A DNA stretch of 64,000 nt from Sternotherus odoratus (GCA_032164245.1 JAVMKO010000006.1:38590319-38654318), one strand, 5' to 3'; counted from the stretch's first letter, positions 11,166 through 23,316 are shown. Notes: generated by a model not told the origin, from the sequence alone. Program-made: numbers and translations.

Positions 11166-12844
11166 TAAGTTACTTTCACCCATGTGCAAAACCCTGCCAG
11201 CTGACATTCACTCTCATTCTGTTACTACCGCACAATATATAAGTTGAAAAATGGTGACAGTCCTTACCATGTTCATTTACTTGGATACCATCCCCAACCC
11301 TATTCATGTGTCTTTTAGATGGTAAACATTCTGTGACAGGAATGGTCTCTTCCTCGTTAGTACAGAACTCAACATAGCTGGGCTCTGATCCTCACTGGAG
11401 GTTTTAGGTGCTAACATAATATAAAGTATTAATGCTAATAATAGCATGCAGAGTTTATGATAGTATCTTTCAGCTCAATTAAATAGTAGAACCAATGGCC
11501 AACCAATTGCTCTGTTTTTAAGGTTCAATCTTATAAAGAGATGAATACTTCCAAGAGGTGGTGCTTAGCACCTCATAGGATCAGGCTTCGGTTTTGTAAT
11601 AATTATTCACCAAAAAGGTTTAATGTGGATAACAATAAAGTTGCTAAGAATCATTCAAAAGAACTGCTACTCAAAATTGCTTGTTTCATAGCAGAACATT
11701 GTTTTCCTAATCTTGTGCCAGACTATGCCCTCCCAGAAGAGGTAAACAGGGTGGAAGATAACTAATCCCTTCCCATCAGGGTTCCTCTTACAGGATTTCT
11801 TCCAGATTTTTTTTAAAATCAAAATGGAGGGTGTAATTGTACCAGGATAGGAAAAAAACAATTCTATTTATGAGTTCATTTCAGGCCCTTGCCTTAGAGA
11901 ACAATGTATTGTTCAAACACAAGAAGACTCGTGAGTAACCCAAAAACAAAGCAATTTCTGTGACCAATATAGACTCCAGTCCCCAGAAGATTTTCTCTTG
12001 CCTCTATCCACAACCGATGGAAGACATGCCGTTTTCCTTATATCCTCTTGTGGGTCTGGTGAGAGGCAGGTAGCACTTAATGCTTTCCTCTGGCGTTTTA
12101 TCCTGTCAGTGAGATTTACCCTTATGGAAGAAACAAGGGGAAAGGCCTTGAATCCCATGAGAGCTGTAAGAATCACAGGGCTAGGACCAGATGTGGGTGC
12201 CCTGCAGCTTCCACTAGATCCCAGGCAGTGCAGCTCCAATGGAGCATCCTCAGAGTGGATGGAACTCAGTTGGGAAAAAATTTGTTTTCCTGTGGAATTT
12301 TTGACCATTGCTAAGGGGGCAAATGCATTTCCCTTCAACTCTAATTCCATGTCCTCCTCACTCACATTCCCCACACAAGTATCCCTAGGCCTACAAAGAG
12401 CAGGTCAGTGTGATGGGACTTATCTATGAAAAGGTATAACTGTATATATGTCATTGTATGAACCTAGTTCATAGAAGGAGCACCATCTACTGGCATGTAA
12501 GCATATGTAACATTGTTCGTAGGTTTTTAAGACCAATAAAGTTGTTGTCCATTGCAAATGGCTACCTGATTAATAAAGAGGGCTTATGGAAGAGATGTCA
12601 CTCCTCCCTTCTCTATGGTGGAGGAAGATCTGGGAATGGATCTGTGGAGCACTCTCTCTCCTTTAATTGTGTAATTCCCATTGCACTGAAAAACCATCAA
12701 GTCTGTGCTGGTGAATGAATTTTAATTACAAACATATTCAAAATATTTTTGTATAAACTGAAAATTGATGTATTAAAACCAGTAAGAACAACAGTATTTA
12801 TATAGGTTTTTATAGTTGTAACCCAGTCCACTTGGGCTTACAGT

Positions 12845-13005
12845 GAGGTTTGAACCTGTGTCTTAAGCATGAAGGCCATAATTCAGCAAGTACTTAGCAA
12901 TGTGCTTAATTTTAAGCATGTGAGTAGTTCCATGGAAAGCAATGGGACTAACAACATACTTTAAATTATGCATTTGTTTAAGTGCCTTGCTAAACTGGGG
13001 GCAAA
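12845..13005. repeat. Palindromic repeat of the TTAAGCATGTG group
   Basis: ATAATTCAGCAAGTACTTAGCAATGTGCTTAATTTTAAGCATGTGAG and a later TTTAAGTGCCTTGCTAAACTG form two opposed halves. Related copies occur at 40057-40136, 43550-43720 and 46957-47080. Confidence 0.4.
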
Positions 13006-13760
13006 AAGTAGAAACCTCTATCACTTAAACTGGGACTAAGTCCCAAACCTAGCTGTACAGCTCATTAACCTCATATGGGGACCAGCCACTAGATGGGGAC
13101 AAAGATCCACACTAAGAGTATATCACCCAAAAGAATTTTCAAGATGAAAAACTTGCATTCAGTCAATTTTATATGACTAGTTAACTTGGTTATGCTTTTT
13201 TGAAGTAGATACAAATTTAATGTTTAAAATTAAATTGTCAAATAAAATGTCCTGCGTACATTTCAATGAACATTTAGAACCAGATTTTAAAAGGGGCCTT
13301 AATCCAGACTCTGAAGAGGTGCCTGCAGTTTTTTGTATGCAGCTTTCTGAATATGGTTTTCCCCCCTCATATCCACATTTTTGGCTCTAACTTTTCTAGT
13401 TTCATCATTACGGTGAAAAGAAGGGGTAGCTTAGATGTTCAGAAAGAATGATGAAACTAAAGTGATTGTTCTTTATCAAGAAGTTTCTTTTTTTCTTTTA
13501 AATGGGTTTCTAATCTGGACAGGCTGTGTGGATTGCATTTTTGTTTACTCATTGCTGCTTCTGGTTGTCATTCCAACATGGTAGCATGTTAGTTACATAA
13601 ATAAGCAAGAAAACAGAGTATCACTATTGACGGTGAGGGTTGTTCTGAATAATTGGGAATGCTCTGAGATTAGCTGCTTTATTCTGAAAGGAAAATAGAA
13701 TTCCCTGTTGGCTAATGTTCTTACATGTGTACAAAAATCCTTTGTTTGATTCTCCAATAG

Positions 13761-13827
13761 ATTGTTTGGTTTCTACAAAGGCATACTCCCTCCTATCATG
13801 GCTGAAACACCCAAAAGGGCAGTGAAG
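13761..13827 (+). CDS. SLC25A21: SLC25A21 exon encoding residues 69-90
   Basis: This 67-bp exon lies between an acceptor ending CCAATAG and a donor GTAAAGT. Its first base completes a glycine codon split GG|A, and then 22 residues follow, starting LFGFYKG and ending KRAVK. This is the end of the first carrier repeat. The LFGFYKG segment belongs to the matrix-helix motif [DE]G-x4-[YW][KR]G found in every repeat of SLC25 carriers. The exon aligns to human residues 69-90 with one change that I can see (I to M). By analogy with the ten-exon human gene this would be exon 4, but the numbering is inferred. The exon is too short for a standard ORF scan and was identified by protein similarity and splice phase. 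Confidence 0.95.
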
Positions 13828-15077
13828 GTAAAGTACTATATTTCTTCCTTTTAAAAATAGGTGTTACAGCAACTAACATCGGTAACAGTAAAATGTTCTA
13901 TTTGTCCCTCACCAAAGAAATGTGTCGACTGATGTTAGAATTAAGACATGATCCTCTAGTCTGTACTTAGAAAAAACTCTTCCTGATGACAGAATGGAAA
14001 GTTTGCCTGATTACGGACTGAAGCATCCAGCTCTTAATTACTAAGTATATAGTTAAGCAAGATGCATGACATTACTGAAGAACAAATTATGACTTCAAAG
14101 TAATATTTTATCCTAATATGTTTTGCTTTTTATAGATGTTTTACTTCATTGTGAATCCTCAGCAACATGCAACTGAACTAATCCTAGGAATAAGTGTGTG
14201 TATGAATGCAAACATAAAGGAAACTCTTCAAAGTAAACATTTATTAAGCATTATGTCAGTGCAGTTCAAGTGCCCTCTTCCTGCTGTTTTCCATTCCTCT
14301 GAGAACAATCACTCAAAAAACACAAGTCCTCCTGTACCCTTCTGTGTATTATAGTCAACCATATTAATAGACACAAATCCAAGTCCTGCAAACAGTTATG
14401 TCCTTTAGCTCTGTTACAGTGGAAATAAATGAATACTGGTCTATCAACTTGCCTTCACTATTAAATGATAACTGTATTTGTTCTGATATGCTTCCCTCAT
14501 TCTCTGCATTGATTCTTACAACTTTACTTTTATTAGGATTATTTAAAACCTTTCACCACATAATTGTGGAGCTTTCTGCATTAATAGTCTTTGTTTTTTC
14601 AGTTGAGTGTGTACATGTGGGAGGACTGTGCATAATGTTGTTCACCGGATTTTCTCTCTTTTTTGTTTTATTTTCCCCAAAGGCCTCAGCTCAATCTGGG
14701 TCTTAGCCTGCCATCAGTCATTACACAATGTTCCCATTCACTTATCTAGGTAATACGTGTGTGTAAAATGATAGAATGTAGCCCCATCATGTAATTCCTT
14801 GGTAGTGTCCTGCTGTTATCATCATTGTGGATATAAATGAGATGATCACTGTCTCTTAAAATTATGGAATATAACAAAGAAAAACTATGGCTGTGTTTAA
14901 TTTGGAGCTGCAGTATAGAGTCTGAGGTTGAAATTTTGAAACCCTCCTAATGACTTGGATTATGTGCGTTTTTTCTTCACATTAATTCGGTAAAAGGTGA
15001 GAAAGTCAGTCTGATGGTTGCTTCTGAGCACAGGTAGAGTCTTAGTAAAAGGGTAGGTTTAGGCATTGGCCAGATTC

Positions 15078-15388
15078 CAGTACTGCCAACACTGATCATT
15101 CAAAAGTCATGAGTCAGGCCAGCCCCAAATGATGAGATTGTCTTAAAAATCACTAGAAGTTAAAGAATAATAAATGTGAGAATCTCTCTGCCTTATGGTT
15201 TTTGAGCTGTTAGGATTCACATTTTCTACATAGTTTTTATAATCATGAGCTAAAACGTACAGCTTTTTGTTTTGGCTAAACGAAGGCTGTGATGCTCACA
15301 TAATAACATGATTCTCGGTGCTGAGGCTTTAAGAAAAACACCAAATAGCACAAGAATCTCCATAAAATTGTGAGAATTGACATTACTG
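15078..15388. mobile_element. hAT-like MITE, CAGTRYTGCCAA family, copy 1
   Basis: The termini CAGTACTGCCAACACTGA and, inward from the right, CAGTAATGTCAATTCTCA are imperfect inverted repeats. The inner part (GATTCTCGGTGCTGAGGCTTTAAG) matches the copy at 29266-29773. The CAGTG-type end suggests hAT. No clear 8-bp duplication survives. Confidence 0.6.
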
Positions 15389-15704
15389 AGATCATTGGCT
15401 TCCCTTAAGTTCCTTTGCCTGGCTCCTGTGGACATAAAAAAGATCTAAAGCTGCCTTAGTGCAGCAGCATTGTTCCACAAAGGGGGCATTTCAGTGGCAG
15501 GAAGGGTCAGGATAGGAGTACAATGTGCTCCAGAGAGCCTGGCTGATGGAGCATCTCCTGAAAGCTGTTACCAGACAGCACACGTTCTAGAATTCTGCTT
15601 AGAGTTCTGTGAAACCTACTGACATTGGGTAAAGAGAATCTAAGTAGATTCAAAATTCCTTTAGCTTTTCTTGGATATGAACATGAAACACCAAGGAAGA
15701 CCAC

Positions 15705-16005
15705 TGGATTCTTAGGGCTGGGCTGCACAACGTGGTGGGCTTGACCTAAGATACTCAACTTCAGCTACACAAATAGCGTAGCTGAAGTCACAGTATTTTA
15801 GGTAGACTTACCTGGGCATCCCCATAGCAGCAAGTTGATCGTGGCCACTCCCCCGCTGACTCCACTTACTCCTCTTGCCAAGGTGGAGTACAGAAGTCAA
15901 TTCGGGGTTTGATGTATCGTGTCCAGATGAGACACGATAAATCGATCCCCAATACATTGAGTGCTACCCGCCAATCCCACGGGTAGTGTAGCTGTACCCT
16001 TCGAT
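15705..16005. mobile_element. MITE of the GGTCTACACT turtle family
   Basis: Starts GGGCTGGGCTGCACAACG and ends GGGTAGTGTAGCTGTACCC. It shares AGCGTAGCTGAAGTCACAGTA and CCCCCGCTGACTCC with the element at 5566-5789. A second internal palindrome (ATCGTGTC...GACACGAT) follows. About 300 bp, non-coding. Confidence 0.65.
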
Positions 16006-17783
16006 TAATTTCTCTCCTTCCCTTCCTTAGTAGCTCCCACTCACTCTAATAGGCCTTGGGATACATCCTTCCCATTTAGGTATGCTGGGTTGTGAAACTG
16101 TTGGTGATCTGGACCACAGCATCCATGCAAAAGATTTTGAGGCTTCAGCAGTAACTAGGGAAACTCCAGCTTTTCCTTTTCACCATCAGTGAGGGCGAGG
16201 GGGGGAGGTGTTTCTGGTTTCTGGCAGTCTGGTTTCTTATTCGGTGGTGAATATTTTTTACAGCTCCAATTGAACAGAAAGGGTGAAGTGAATTATGAAA
16301 TGACTGCATTGATTAAAGATCACCAAGATAAACAAACAAGGCAGAATTCCTGCTGAAAAGAAATGTAGCATTGTCCTCATGGAATAATGTATTAGCTGGA
16401 TACATCTATTTGCATGTAAAAATAAAACCATTAAAACCGAGGTGCTCTGAGGCAGTATTTTACTTTAAAGCTAGGTGTCAGAGACCTGGGTTCACCTTTA
16501 AAGAGATTTGATCCTTTGTCTGTCTTTGTGTCTCTCTCCATCTCTTTTTTCTTTCTAAAAAGAAAGCTGGTCTTTCTGAAGGATGAAAACTTTATAACCC
16601 TGAGTTAGCTTGGGCTTGGAGAACAGAAATCAGTGGTGCCAGTACAATGGTTAACAGATGAACTTTTTGGACAAATGCATATTGTGCATCTGTTCCCAAA
16701 CATCTTGTTTCAAACATATTTTTTACCTTAAAGTTATTGAGACATATGGTAAGTACTTTGGCCTTTTTCTGTGTAACGTGGATTTAAGTGTATCTTTGCC
16801 AGATGGGCAGTATTGCTTATTAGATATATGAATGTGTGTATATTTTAAATATATGCTTCTTTGGATTTTGTGAGGATAGCTATTAACTTAATATAATTGT
16901 ATAGTAAAATAAATTACTTCACTCTGTGTTATTAAGGGCATTTCGGATGCTCATCCCCTTCAATGATTGGGGACATAGAAGCCTGTCTATCTAGGTAGAG
17001 ACTTTTGACAAAATTATTCACACACAGAATCATTTTGGTATGTCCAACTAAATTTTATATTAAGTTTTTACTGGTATTGATTATTTTTCTCTTTAAAAAA
17101 ACCCTTTTCATACAATGTGAAACAGAGTTACTATTAGCAGTTCTTTTATTTAGGACTTTAAGAAGCTATCAGTATTTTAAGGTAAAAATTTTAAGACAAA
17201 AACATTTCTAGGTAGTATATTTCTTTTTCTTTTCTTTTTTTTTTTATGGCCATTTCACAGATCTAGGAGACTATGGAAAACAGTAAGGAATAGCAGAAAT
17301 TCCTTGAAAGGTGGGAAGGGTAGCACTCTACTGAAAGACATTGGAGAGAAAATAAAGCAACTTGACAACAATAAGAAATTAATTTAATTCAGTATCATAA
17401 TGGATCCTGCTATACTTGACATTTTTCCAGATAATTTCTTTTACCATGCAGGTAAAATTTACTCTGGAAATTACAGCATGCTGTATAAGAGAGGTGTAGT
17501 TCATGGTTATTTAACTTAGCAATAAAGCTAGTTATAGGTTTAAGCCTAACACTTTAATCTTGTTTGATTATTGACAGACCTATTGAATTAATCTTAAACA
17601 TATTTGCACTAACTATGTGCTGTAGATTGCCGTTAAGCCAATACAGTGTCTGGAAAGCAATTAAAATCTAGGAGCTGAATTCTCCTGCTGGGGTATACCA
17701 GTCATTCCTGTTGAATACAGAGGAAGCTCTTTGTTTTCTGTGACTGGAGTATCCGGCTCTAAGATTTCACAGTTTCAACAATG

Positions 17784-17983
17784 TGCAACACCAACAGATC
17801 CTGGTCAATGTTGGGTGGAATTGAACCTGGGGTCTCTGGAGCTTAGTGCATGAGCCTCTACTGCATGAGCTAAAAGCCAACTGGCTATTAGCTAAGGCTG
17901 TAGAGCAGACTCATTAATCTCCAAGTGGTCTCGGTGCCACTAGGGGGGACAGAACACCACACCCAGGAGGTGTGTGGGTTACA
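17784..17983 (-). mobile_element. 200-bp element with tRNA-like promoter boxes
   Basis: On the - strand it starts TGTAACCCACACACC and ends GGTGTTGCA, so both ends are TGYAAC when read inward. In its second half TAGCTCATGCAGTAGAGG resembles a Pol III box A, and GGTTCAATTCCACCC about 45 bp later matches box B. A tRNA-like head placed internally between inverted TG/CA ends is unusual for a SINE. No target duplication was seen. Confidence 0.55.
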
Positions 17984-18266
17984 TTTCCATCATAGATATG
18001 TAATATGCATTTTCTTCTAGCTTTAAGTTTAGCATTGTTACATTAGTCCATTCATGTCCGGTCCCTTGTACCTGATGTGGTTCTAGTAACTTTTCTAGAA
18101 ACTAGAAACTAGATCTGGTTCAGAAAACGCTACCAAACTTGCTGCAGCACAGGGCCCTGAGTCATTATTTCAGCAATTTCAGCAGTACATTTGCAAATGT
18201 AACAATATGGGGAAATTTAGATGATTTAGAACTTTCTGAATTTACACCCAAGAAGTTGGGAACTGT

Positions 18267-18336
18267 GGCTGAAATCCTGTCTCCATTAAAGTCAGTGGGA
18301 ACTTTGTCAGTTACTTCAGTGGGGTAAGGTTTTCAC
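18267..18336. repeat. 70-bp palindromic repeat (GGTGAAATCCTG family)
   Basis: GGCTGAAATCCTGTCTCCATT at the left and a CAGTGGGGTAAGGTTTTCAC right end form an imperfect hairpin of the same family as 46211-46279, where the boundaries are exact. Confidence 0.6.
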
Positions 18337-18967
18337 TAGTATATTCTTCTTTCAAGAAGGCCCTCCAGTTGTTCTGTCTTTGAATCTGGCAACACTGGAC
18401 AACTGAGTTGCTGAAACACCCAAGGAAAGCTTTAGGTGGCAATGGGTATCATACAGTCCTGGCTGGACCGTTACGTGGAGGGGCAGGAAAAACTAAATTT
18501 CCCATCTCTCATCTCAAGTTACAATACAAAGGGCACTGATTGTGAAACTGATCCTCAGAGGAATTGCACTTCTGAGGACCAGGCCCTTAAACAAAAATAG
18601 ACAGTTCAGTGTGAGACTTATTTTTAAAAGAGCGTAGAAATTGGAAGAAAAATATCAGTTCATGATGGAAGACTACAGATACACAAACTTTCATTCTGCA
18701 GTTCTATCAGTTTGTATCTCCTGATTAGAAGTGTACTGATATCAGACAAAAATGGAAATAGTTTGGTTAACTTATTACAAAAAAGAGTACATTAGCTATT
18801 CTGTAACTTCCATAAAAACATCTGAAAATGAGTTGTTTAAGAGCAAAGGTTAGTAACTGAAAGCAAGAGCTAAGTATTAGAAATCTTCTCTTGTGTACAA
18901 CAGCTCATTGTCTTTAATTCCATTTGTGTTACTATTATGCCATATTTACTAATGAAATAGTTTGAAG

Positions 18968-19103
18968 GACCTGATTCTCCACTACCTTGTAACTTAGGTA
19001 GTCCTTTACACTTGTGCAAAGTGTGTGCAATTGTCATGTTTTACACTCCCTTTCCACAGGTATACATGACTACAGAAGGTACGAGATAGTGGAGAATCAA
19101 GCC
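18968..19103. repeat. Palindromic repeat (CTGATTCTCCACTA)
   Basis: The left end GACCTGATTCTCCACTACCTTGT is the complement of the right end ACGAGATAGTGGAGAATCAAGC with a few mismatches. It ends 94 bp upstream of an SLC25A21 exon. Confidence 0.6.
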
Positions 19104-19197
19104 TCCATTGTCTCTTTTTTCTAAATCAGATAAATAACTTGTAATAAAATCTTCTAAACATTGCTGAGTTTTAAATGTAACTATATTTAATTTATAG

Positions 19198-19257
19198 TTT
19201 TTCACCTTTGAACAATACAAGAAATTACTAGGACATACTTCACTATCACCAGGATTG
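19198..19257 (+). CDS. SLC25A21: SLC25A21 exon encoding residues 91-110
   Basis: This 60-bp, phase-0 exon encodes exactly 20 residues, FFTFEQYKKLLG followed by HTSLSPGL. The acceptor is TTTATAG and the donor is GTAAGT. FFTFEQYKKLLG ends the second transmembrane helix of repeat 1, and the rest is the loop to repeat 2. The residues after LLG differ from human (YVSLSPAL), as expected for a loop. The exon sits about 100 bp upstream of a large GC-rich palindromic mobile element that starts near 19354. It is therefore the coding exon closest to a strong secondary-structure former in this window. Confidence 0.94.
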
Positions 19258-19353
19258 GTAAGTGTAATACATAATTAGGGTTTTTGTTCATTTAAGGTAA
19301 TATTGGATCTCCCTCTACCTCCTCCCCAGAAGTAAAAGGATCAAGATACTAAT

Positions 19354-20516
19354 GGCTGGTCCCCACTAGGGCTTAACGTCGACTTTAGCGACGTTAAGTC
19401 GATATAAACATGTACCCATCCTCACATGCATGCCGTTAAAGTTGATTTAAAGGGACCTCAAAATTGACTTCTGTACTCCTCCCTAACGAGAGGAGTAGCG
19501 CTGAAATCGACGTCTCTAGGTCGATTGTCAATTAGTGAGGATGCATGTGACATTAAGCCTCCGACCTTCCACAATGCCCCAGCCACCAGTCTGAGCAGCT
19601 CCACGGCCCCCCCGTGCCCGTCTGAGGAGGTCCGCGGATCCCCCCGCCCGCCCGAGCAGCCCCACGCCGGCTCCCCCCTCCCGAGCAGCTCCGTGGACCC
19701 CCGAGCCCGCCGGAGCAGCTCCGCACCGGCTCCCCCCCGCCCACCCAAGCAGGTCCGCGGCACCCCCGTGCCCGCCTGAGGAGGTCCGCGGGGCCCCGCC
19801 CGCCAGAGCAGCCCCGCACTGGCTCCCCCTGCCCGAGCAGCTCCGCGGACCCCCCGTGCCTGCCCAAGCAGGTCCGCGGACCCCGCCCACCCCAGCAGCC
19901 CCACGCCGGCTCCCCCCGCCCGCCCAAGCAGCTCCGCGGACCTCCGTGCCCGCCCAAGCAGGTACGCGGACCCCCCAGCCCGCCCGAGCAGGGGTCCACG
20001 GAGCTGCTCGGGCGGGCGGGGGGGAGCCGGCGCGGAGCTGCTCGGGTGGGCACGGGAGTCTCGGAGCTGCTCGGGCAGGGGGAGCCGGCGCGGGGCTGCT
20101 CGGGCGGGCGGGGGGGGGGGGTCCGCGGACCTGCTCGGGCGGGCACGGGGGTCCGCGGACCTGCTCGGGCGGGCGGGTGGAGGGGTCCACGGAGCTGCTC
20201 AGGCGGGTGGGGGGAGCCGGCGCGGGGCTGCTCGGGCGGGGGGGGGGGCCACGGAGCTGCTTGGACTGGTAGCTGGCCCCCCTGGGGAGCGTGCCCGGCT
20301 GCCCCGAAAGGTGGTGCCTGCTGGGGACTCCCGGCACGGTGGGATATCTACCCACAGTGCAATGCTCACTATGTCGACCCTTGCAAAAGTTGTAAGGACA
20401 GACACTGTCGACCTGCTGTGCTTTGTGGGGATGCACTAAGTCGACTTTATGCAGTCTGCTTTAGAAAATCGACTTAAGGGAAATCGACCTACTGCTGTAG
20501 TGAAGACATACCCTTA
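19354..20516. mobile_element. Large MITE with a GC-rich palindromic tandem core
   Basis: The outer 200 bp on each side contain GTCGACTTTA- and TTAAGTCGA-type motifs in opposite orientation, with ends GGCTGGTCCCCACTAGGG and, inward from the right, AGGGTATGTCTTCACTAC. Between them (about 19580-20285) lie roughly twenty imperfect 30-36-bp units of CCGCCCGAGCAGCTCCGCGGACC type. They run in one orientation to about 19988 and in the opposite orientation afterwards. Several long ORFs cross the core on both strands, but they are low-complexity Pro/Ala/Gly/Arg translations without any protein match and should be ignored. Confidence 0.75.
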
Positions 20517-20689
20517 CTGTGATGCCAAAGTGAAATGCAACAGAAAAAAACATACCAGGTATCTGAGTTGCAGATATCAGAAATTAAGATGTTGCTTTGG
20601 AAACCATGGGAAGAATCCAAAAGCTTAAATATAGTGTCTGATATCCTGGAAACATAAATAAGTTAACATTGTGAATACATTTCAGGTGC

Positions 20690-21125
20690 AGCTAATCAAA
20701 ATATGGAAATACTCGTTTTGTAAAAAAAAATTCTTAAGTTTCAAAGTTTTCATTCTGAAGTGGTCAAAACATTGTTTATTTTTGGATATTTTGAAAAACA
20801 TATTTATCAAAGACAATTGAAAATGTTATTGAAATGGTGGTTGACATTTTTTGTTTATCAAAACTCAGCTTTTCATTAGCAAGATTTTCATTTAACCTTT
20901 TTAATCACTTTTTTTGGTAAACGAAAAATGTCAACAACCATTTTTATACAAATTTCTATACTATTTTCAATAACAAATATGAAAAATGGCACAATGCTGT
21001 TTTCTGGGGAAAATGAAGAATGTTAACAATTTTCATATTTTTTTTTTTAAAAAAAAGCTATTTTTAATGGAAAAGGTTTTGTCTGGAAATTTCAACCAGA
21101 TTTCATTTCAATGTTTCTACTTTTA
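20690..21125. repeat. AT-rich foldback repeat
   Basis: GTTATTGAAATGGTGGTTGACATTTTTTG is mirrored by a complementary arm containing AAAAATGTCAACAACCAT and CAATAAC. The segment begins and ends in AAAA/TTTT-rich sequence. A decayed MITE is likely but the family is not recognised. Confidence 0.45.
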
Positions 21126-23014
21126 ATCTCTTGCCTCCTGCCTACTCCCTTTTTAAAAAAATGTTGGCTGCATAAAACCCCTCACACTTTGCAGAGACAC
21201 CTGTGTTCTGTTTATAATAATCTATGTATCTGAGTTTTAAGCAAGACTAAAAAAACATGAATTACTTGGAAAAGAGTATGTAATAAATAATGAAATCCTG
21301 AACATCTGGATTATAGATTTTGTGGTCAGATGAGTTTGGGATTAAAATTCTTTTTACAATTTTGGTTCCTGGGATGGAAGTTTGTGATAGACAAAGAAAA
21401 TATATGGTCACTCGTAAGAATAAGTGCCCTATATTAGACTATATTGTGCCTGCTAAAAGGTGTAAAAAAATAGAGAGGAAACATTTAGTTTATCACTACC
21501 CCAGGCACTGTCTATGTGAAACAACATGCTGTGCCCTTCTCATGCAGGACGGTAAACTCTTCACATGAAACTTCCTCCTCTTAAGTACTCCATTGGTGCT
21601 ATGGTTGTTTACAGTCCCCGCATGTTGTCGGCAGACTCCCTCTCTCTTAATGTACAATGGAGAAGCTGTCATTTGCATCCCTGGCAAGTGGAAAGAGCAG
21701 GTTTCAGGTTTTTTGGTGTATTGACACCCTTTTCCAAGAACAGCATGCTGAAAACTAGTAAACATACAAAATACGTTCTTAACAAAGAGCAGCTTTGATT
21801 CGTATAGCAGTTGTACTGGGCAACAAACATCCCAATTTTTTTTTTAATGAATAATGCCGCTTTCATTACATTGCTATCGTTTTCAGTTACACTTAGGGCT
21901 CTCTTGTGGCTTTAATGCCATAGCTGTGGGGGGGGGGGGTGAGGGACAAGGATCCTAGAGGTTTTCAATGTACCTCTATGCAGAGGCAGGTGGGATACAT
22001 CCAGGTCTTCTGGAGGAGCTAATGTCAAGGAAGCATATCCCGTTGAAAAGGAGAAACAAGTGTTTCCACCCTCTTCCCCTTGGCTTCAGACCGACAACAG
22101 ATAATGAAGGGGTGGAGCCATGCTCCATCCTATGAGGGGAATATAACCCTACTGGCAGCATGGCCAGTGTTCTGGGTGCAGAATGGCTGGGACTGACATT
22201 GCCTGTGTATAAGTGAACTGCCACTTTTTTTCTTCTTGAACACCCATTCAGAGTCAGCCACAGGCTGGCCCCCTGTGAGCTGAATGGAATGTTTTCCTGA
22301 CTATTGCTTTCCTCCCACCATGGTTCTTTTCCTATTTCATCCAGTTTACTCCTTATACTATGCTGTGGGTTTAAGGTAGTCGAGAAGCAGGAAGGATTTT
22401 GAGCAGATGGGATGAATTTGCCCCAGCACCAGCCCTCTGCACCACTTAAGTCCCACTTAAGTTATCTCAGGGTTGAAACTTACCCAAGGAGAAGTTTCCT
22501 TCTAAGTGGGCATTTTGCTTGAGTAGTGCTTCACAGCTTAGCTTGGAATATTTGTTACTTTTACTATATTTTAAGTGCATTTGATTTAATGCTGAATACA
22601 CACAAGTTTTTTTCAGTATTACATAGCTACATCTATAGTTTAAAAAACCTAAATTATTATTTATTGCATTCAAATTCCACCCAAATATAACATGGGAACA
22701 TTATTTTTCCATGTATGCATCTTAAATCAGTAACACAGCTTTCCTTCCAGCTAGAGAGAATTCGATGTTGATAGGACTTTGACATTTTATTTTGAATTTT
22801 TGGAATGTGGTTTTGGTTTTTGTAATTTCTTCTTCATGAACTGTCAACATCTAATCAAGGGCTAAAGCTGTTTAGTAATGGTATACTGCTGCATTGGTGT
22901 AGGTCTTTCCGTTTTCATCATATCATTTAGCTTCATCATGTGATGTATGGGACATTTTACCACAGTGCTCATGAAAACTTGATTTTTAAGTATTGATTGA
23001 TTTAATTTCCCTAG

Positions 23015-23122
23015 ACATTTGCAGTTGCTGGTCTGGGATCTGGATTAACAGAAGCGGTTGTGGTTAACCCTTTTGAAGTAGTAAAGGTTAGCTTGCAGGC
23101 AAATCGGAATGCTTTCACAGAG
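23015..23122 (+). CDS. SLC25A21: SLC25A21 exon encoding residues 111-146 (second carrier repeat)
   Basis: This 108-bp, phase-0 exon (acceptor TCCCTAG, donor GTATGG) encodes 36 residues beginning TFAVAGLGSGLTEA. It holds the third transmembrane helix and the repeat-2 signature PFEVVKV, a variant of P-x-[DE]-x-x-[KR]-x-[KR] in which the last basic position is not kept. The second repeat of the human protein carries the same substitution (PFEVVKVGLQ), so this is a feature of the carrier and not a defect. The GLGSGL segment supplies the small residues that pack the odd-numbered helices. There are no frameshifts or stops. Confidence 0.96.
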
Positions 23123-23313
23123 GTATGGTAACTGTTCCATTCTTTTTTCAATACTTGGTTACATATAAGAAAAATTTTAAAGTTCGTTTTAATATTTAAT
23201 CAGAATCTCTATGCTCATTGTATAAAACTTTCTCTGAAGCTGTTTGGATGAAATAATGATATTCCCTCTAAGCAGTGCTGTTTTAACAAAGAAGGAATAG
23301 GAAACTTTGCTGA

Positions 23314-23316
<3 letters not shown>

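Larger units (their letters stand above)
1..13760 (+). other. SLC25A21 intron (incomplete, 3' part)
   Basis: Intronic sequence upstream of the first exon in the window. Beyond the repeats listed separately (hAT 1376-3202, palindrome 4525, Penelope hairpin 5103, MITE 5566, C-rich repeat 7376, Tigger pieces 8765 and 9339, LINE piece 10470, palindrome 12845), I recognise nothing in 1-1367, 3211-4520, 5800-6210, 6300-7370, 9640-10460, 11170-12840 and 13010-13760. ORFs in these stretches have no family features. Confidence 0.8.
13828..19197 (+). other. SLC25A21 intron
   Basis: Holds a hAT-like MITE (15078), a turtle MITE (15705), the tRNA-box element (17784) and two palindromes (18267, 18968). 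The stretches 13830-15070, 16010-17780 and 18340-18960 show nothing that I recognise. Confidence 0.85.
19258..23014 (+). other. SLC25A21 intron
   Basis: Holds the GC-rich palindromic element (19354-20516) and an AT-rich foldback (20690-21125). From 21130 to 23010 there is a poly-G run at 21927-21938 and otherwise nothing recognised. Confidence 0.85.

Noticed and set aside
11998..12429. 143-codon + strand and 153-codon - strand ORFs
   Set aside because: They are mirror frames of the same sequence, with no recognisable motifs or known family similarity; left unannotated.
12458..12718. 86-codon ORF at 12.5 kb as a small gene
   Set aside because: No domain, no conserved start context and no splice or neighbour support; a chance frame in an intron.
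19458..20477. Several overlapping ORFs of 140-300 codons on both strands
   Set aside because: They are translations of a GC-rich inverted tandem array: low-complexity Pro/Ala/Gly/Arg, present on both strands and crossing the element boundary. No domain is visible.
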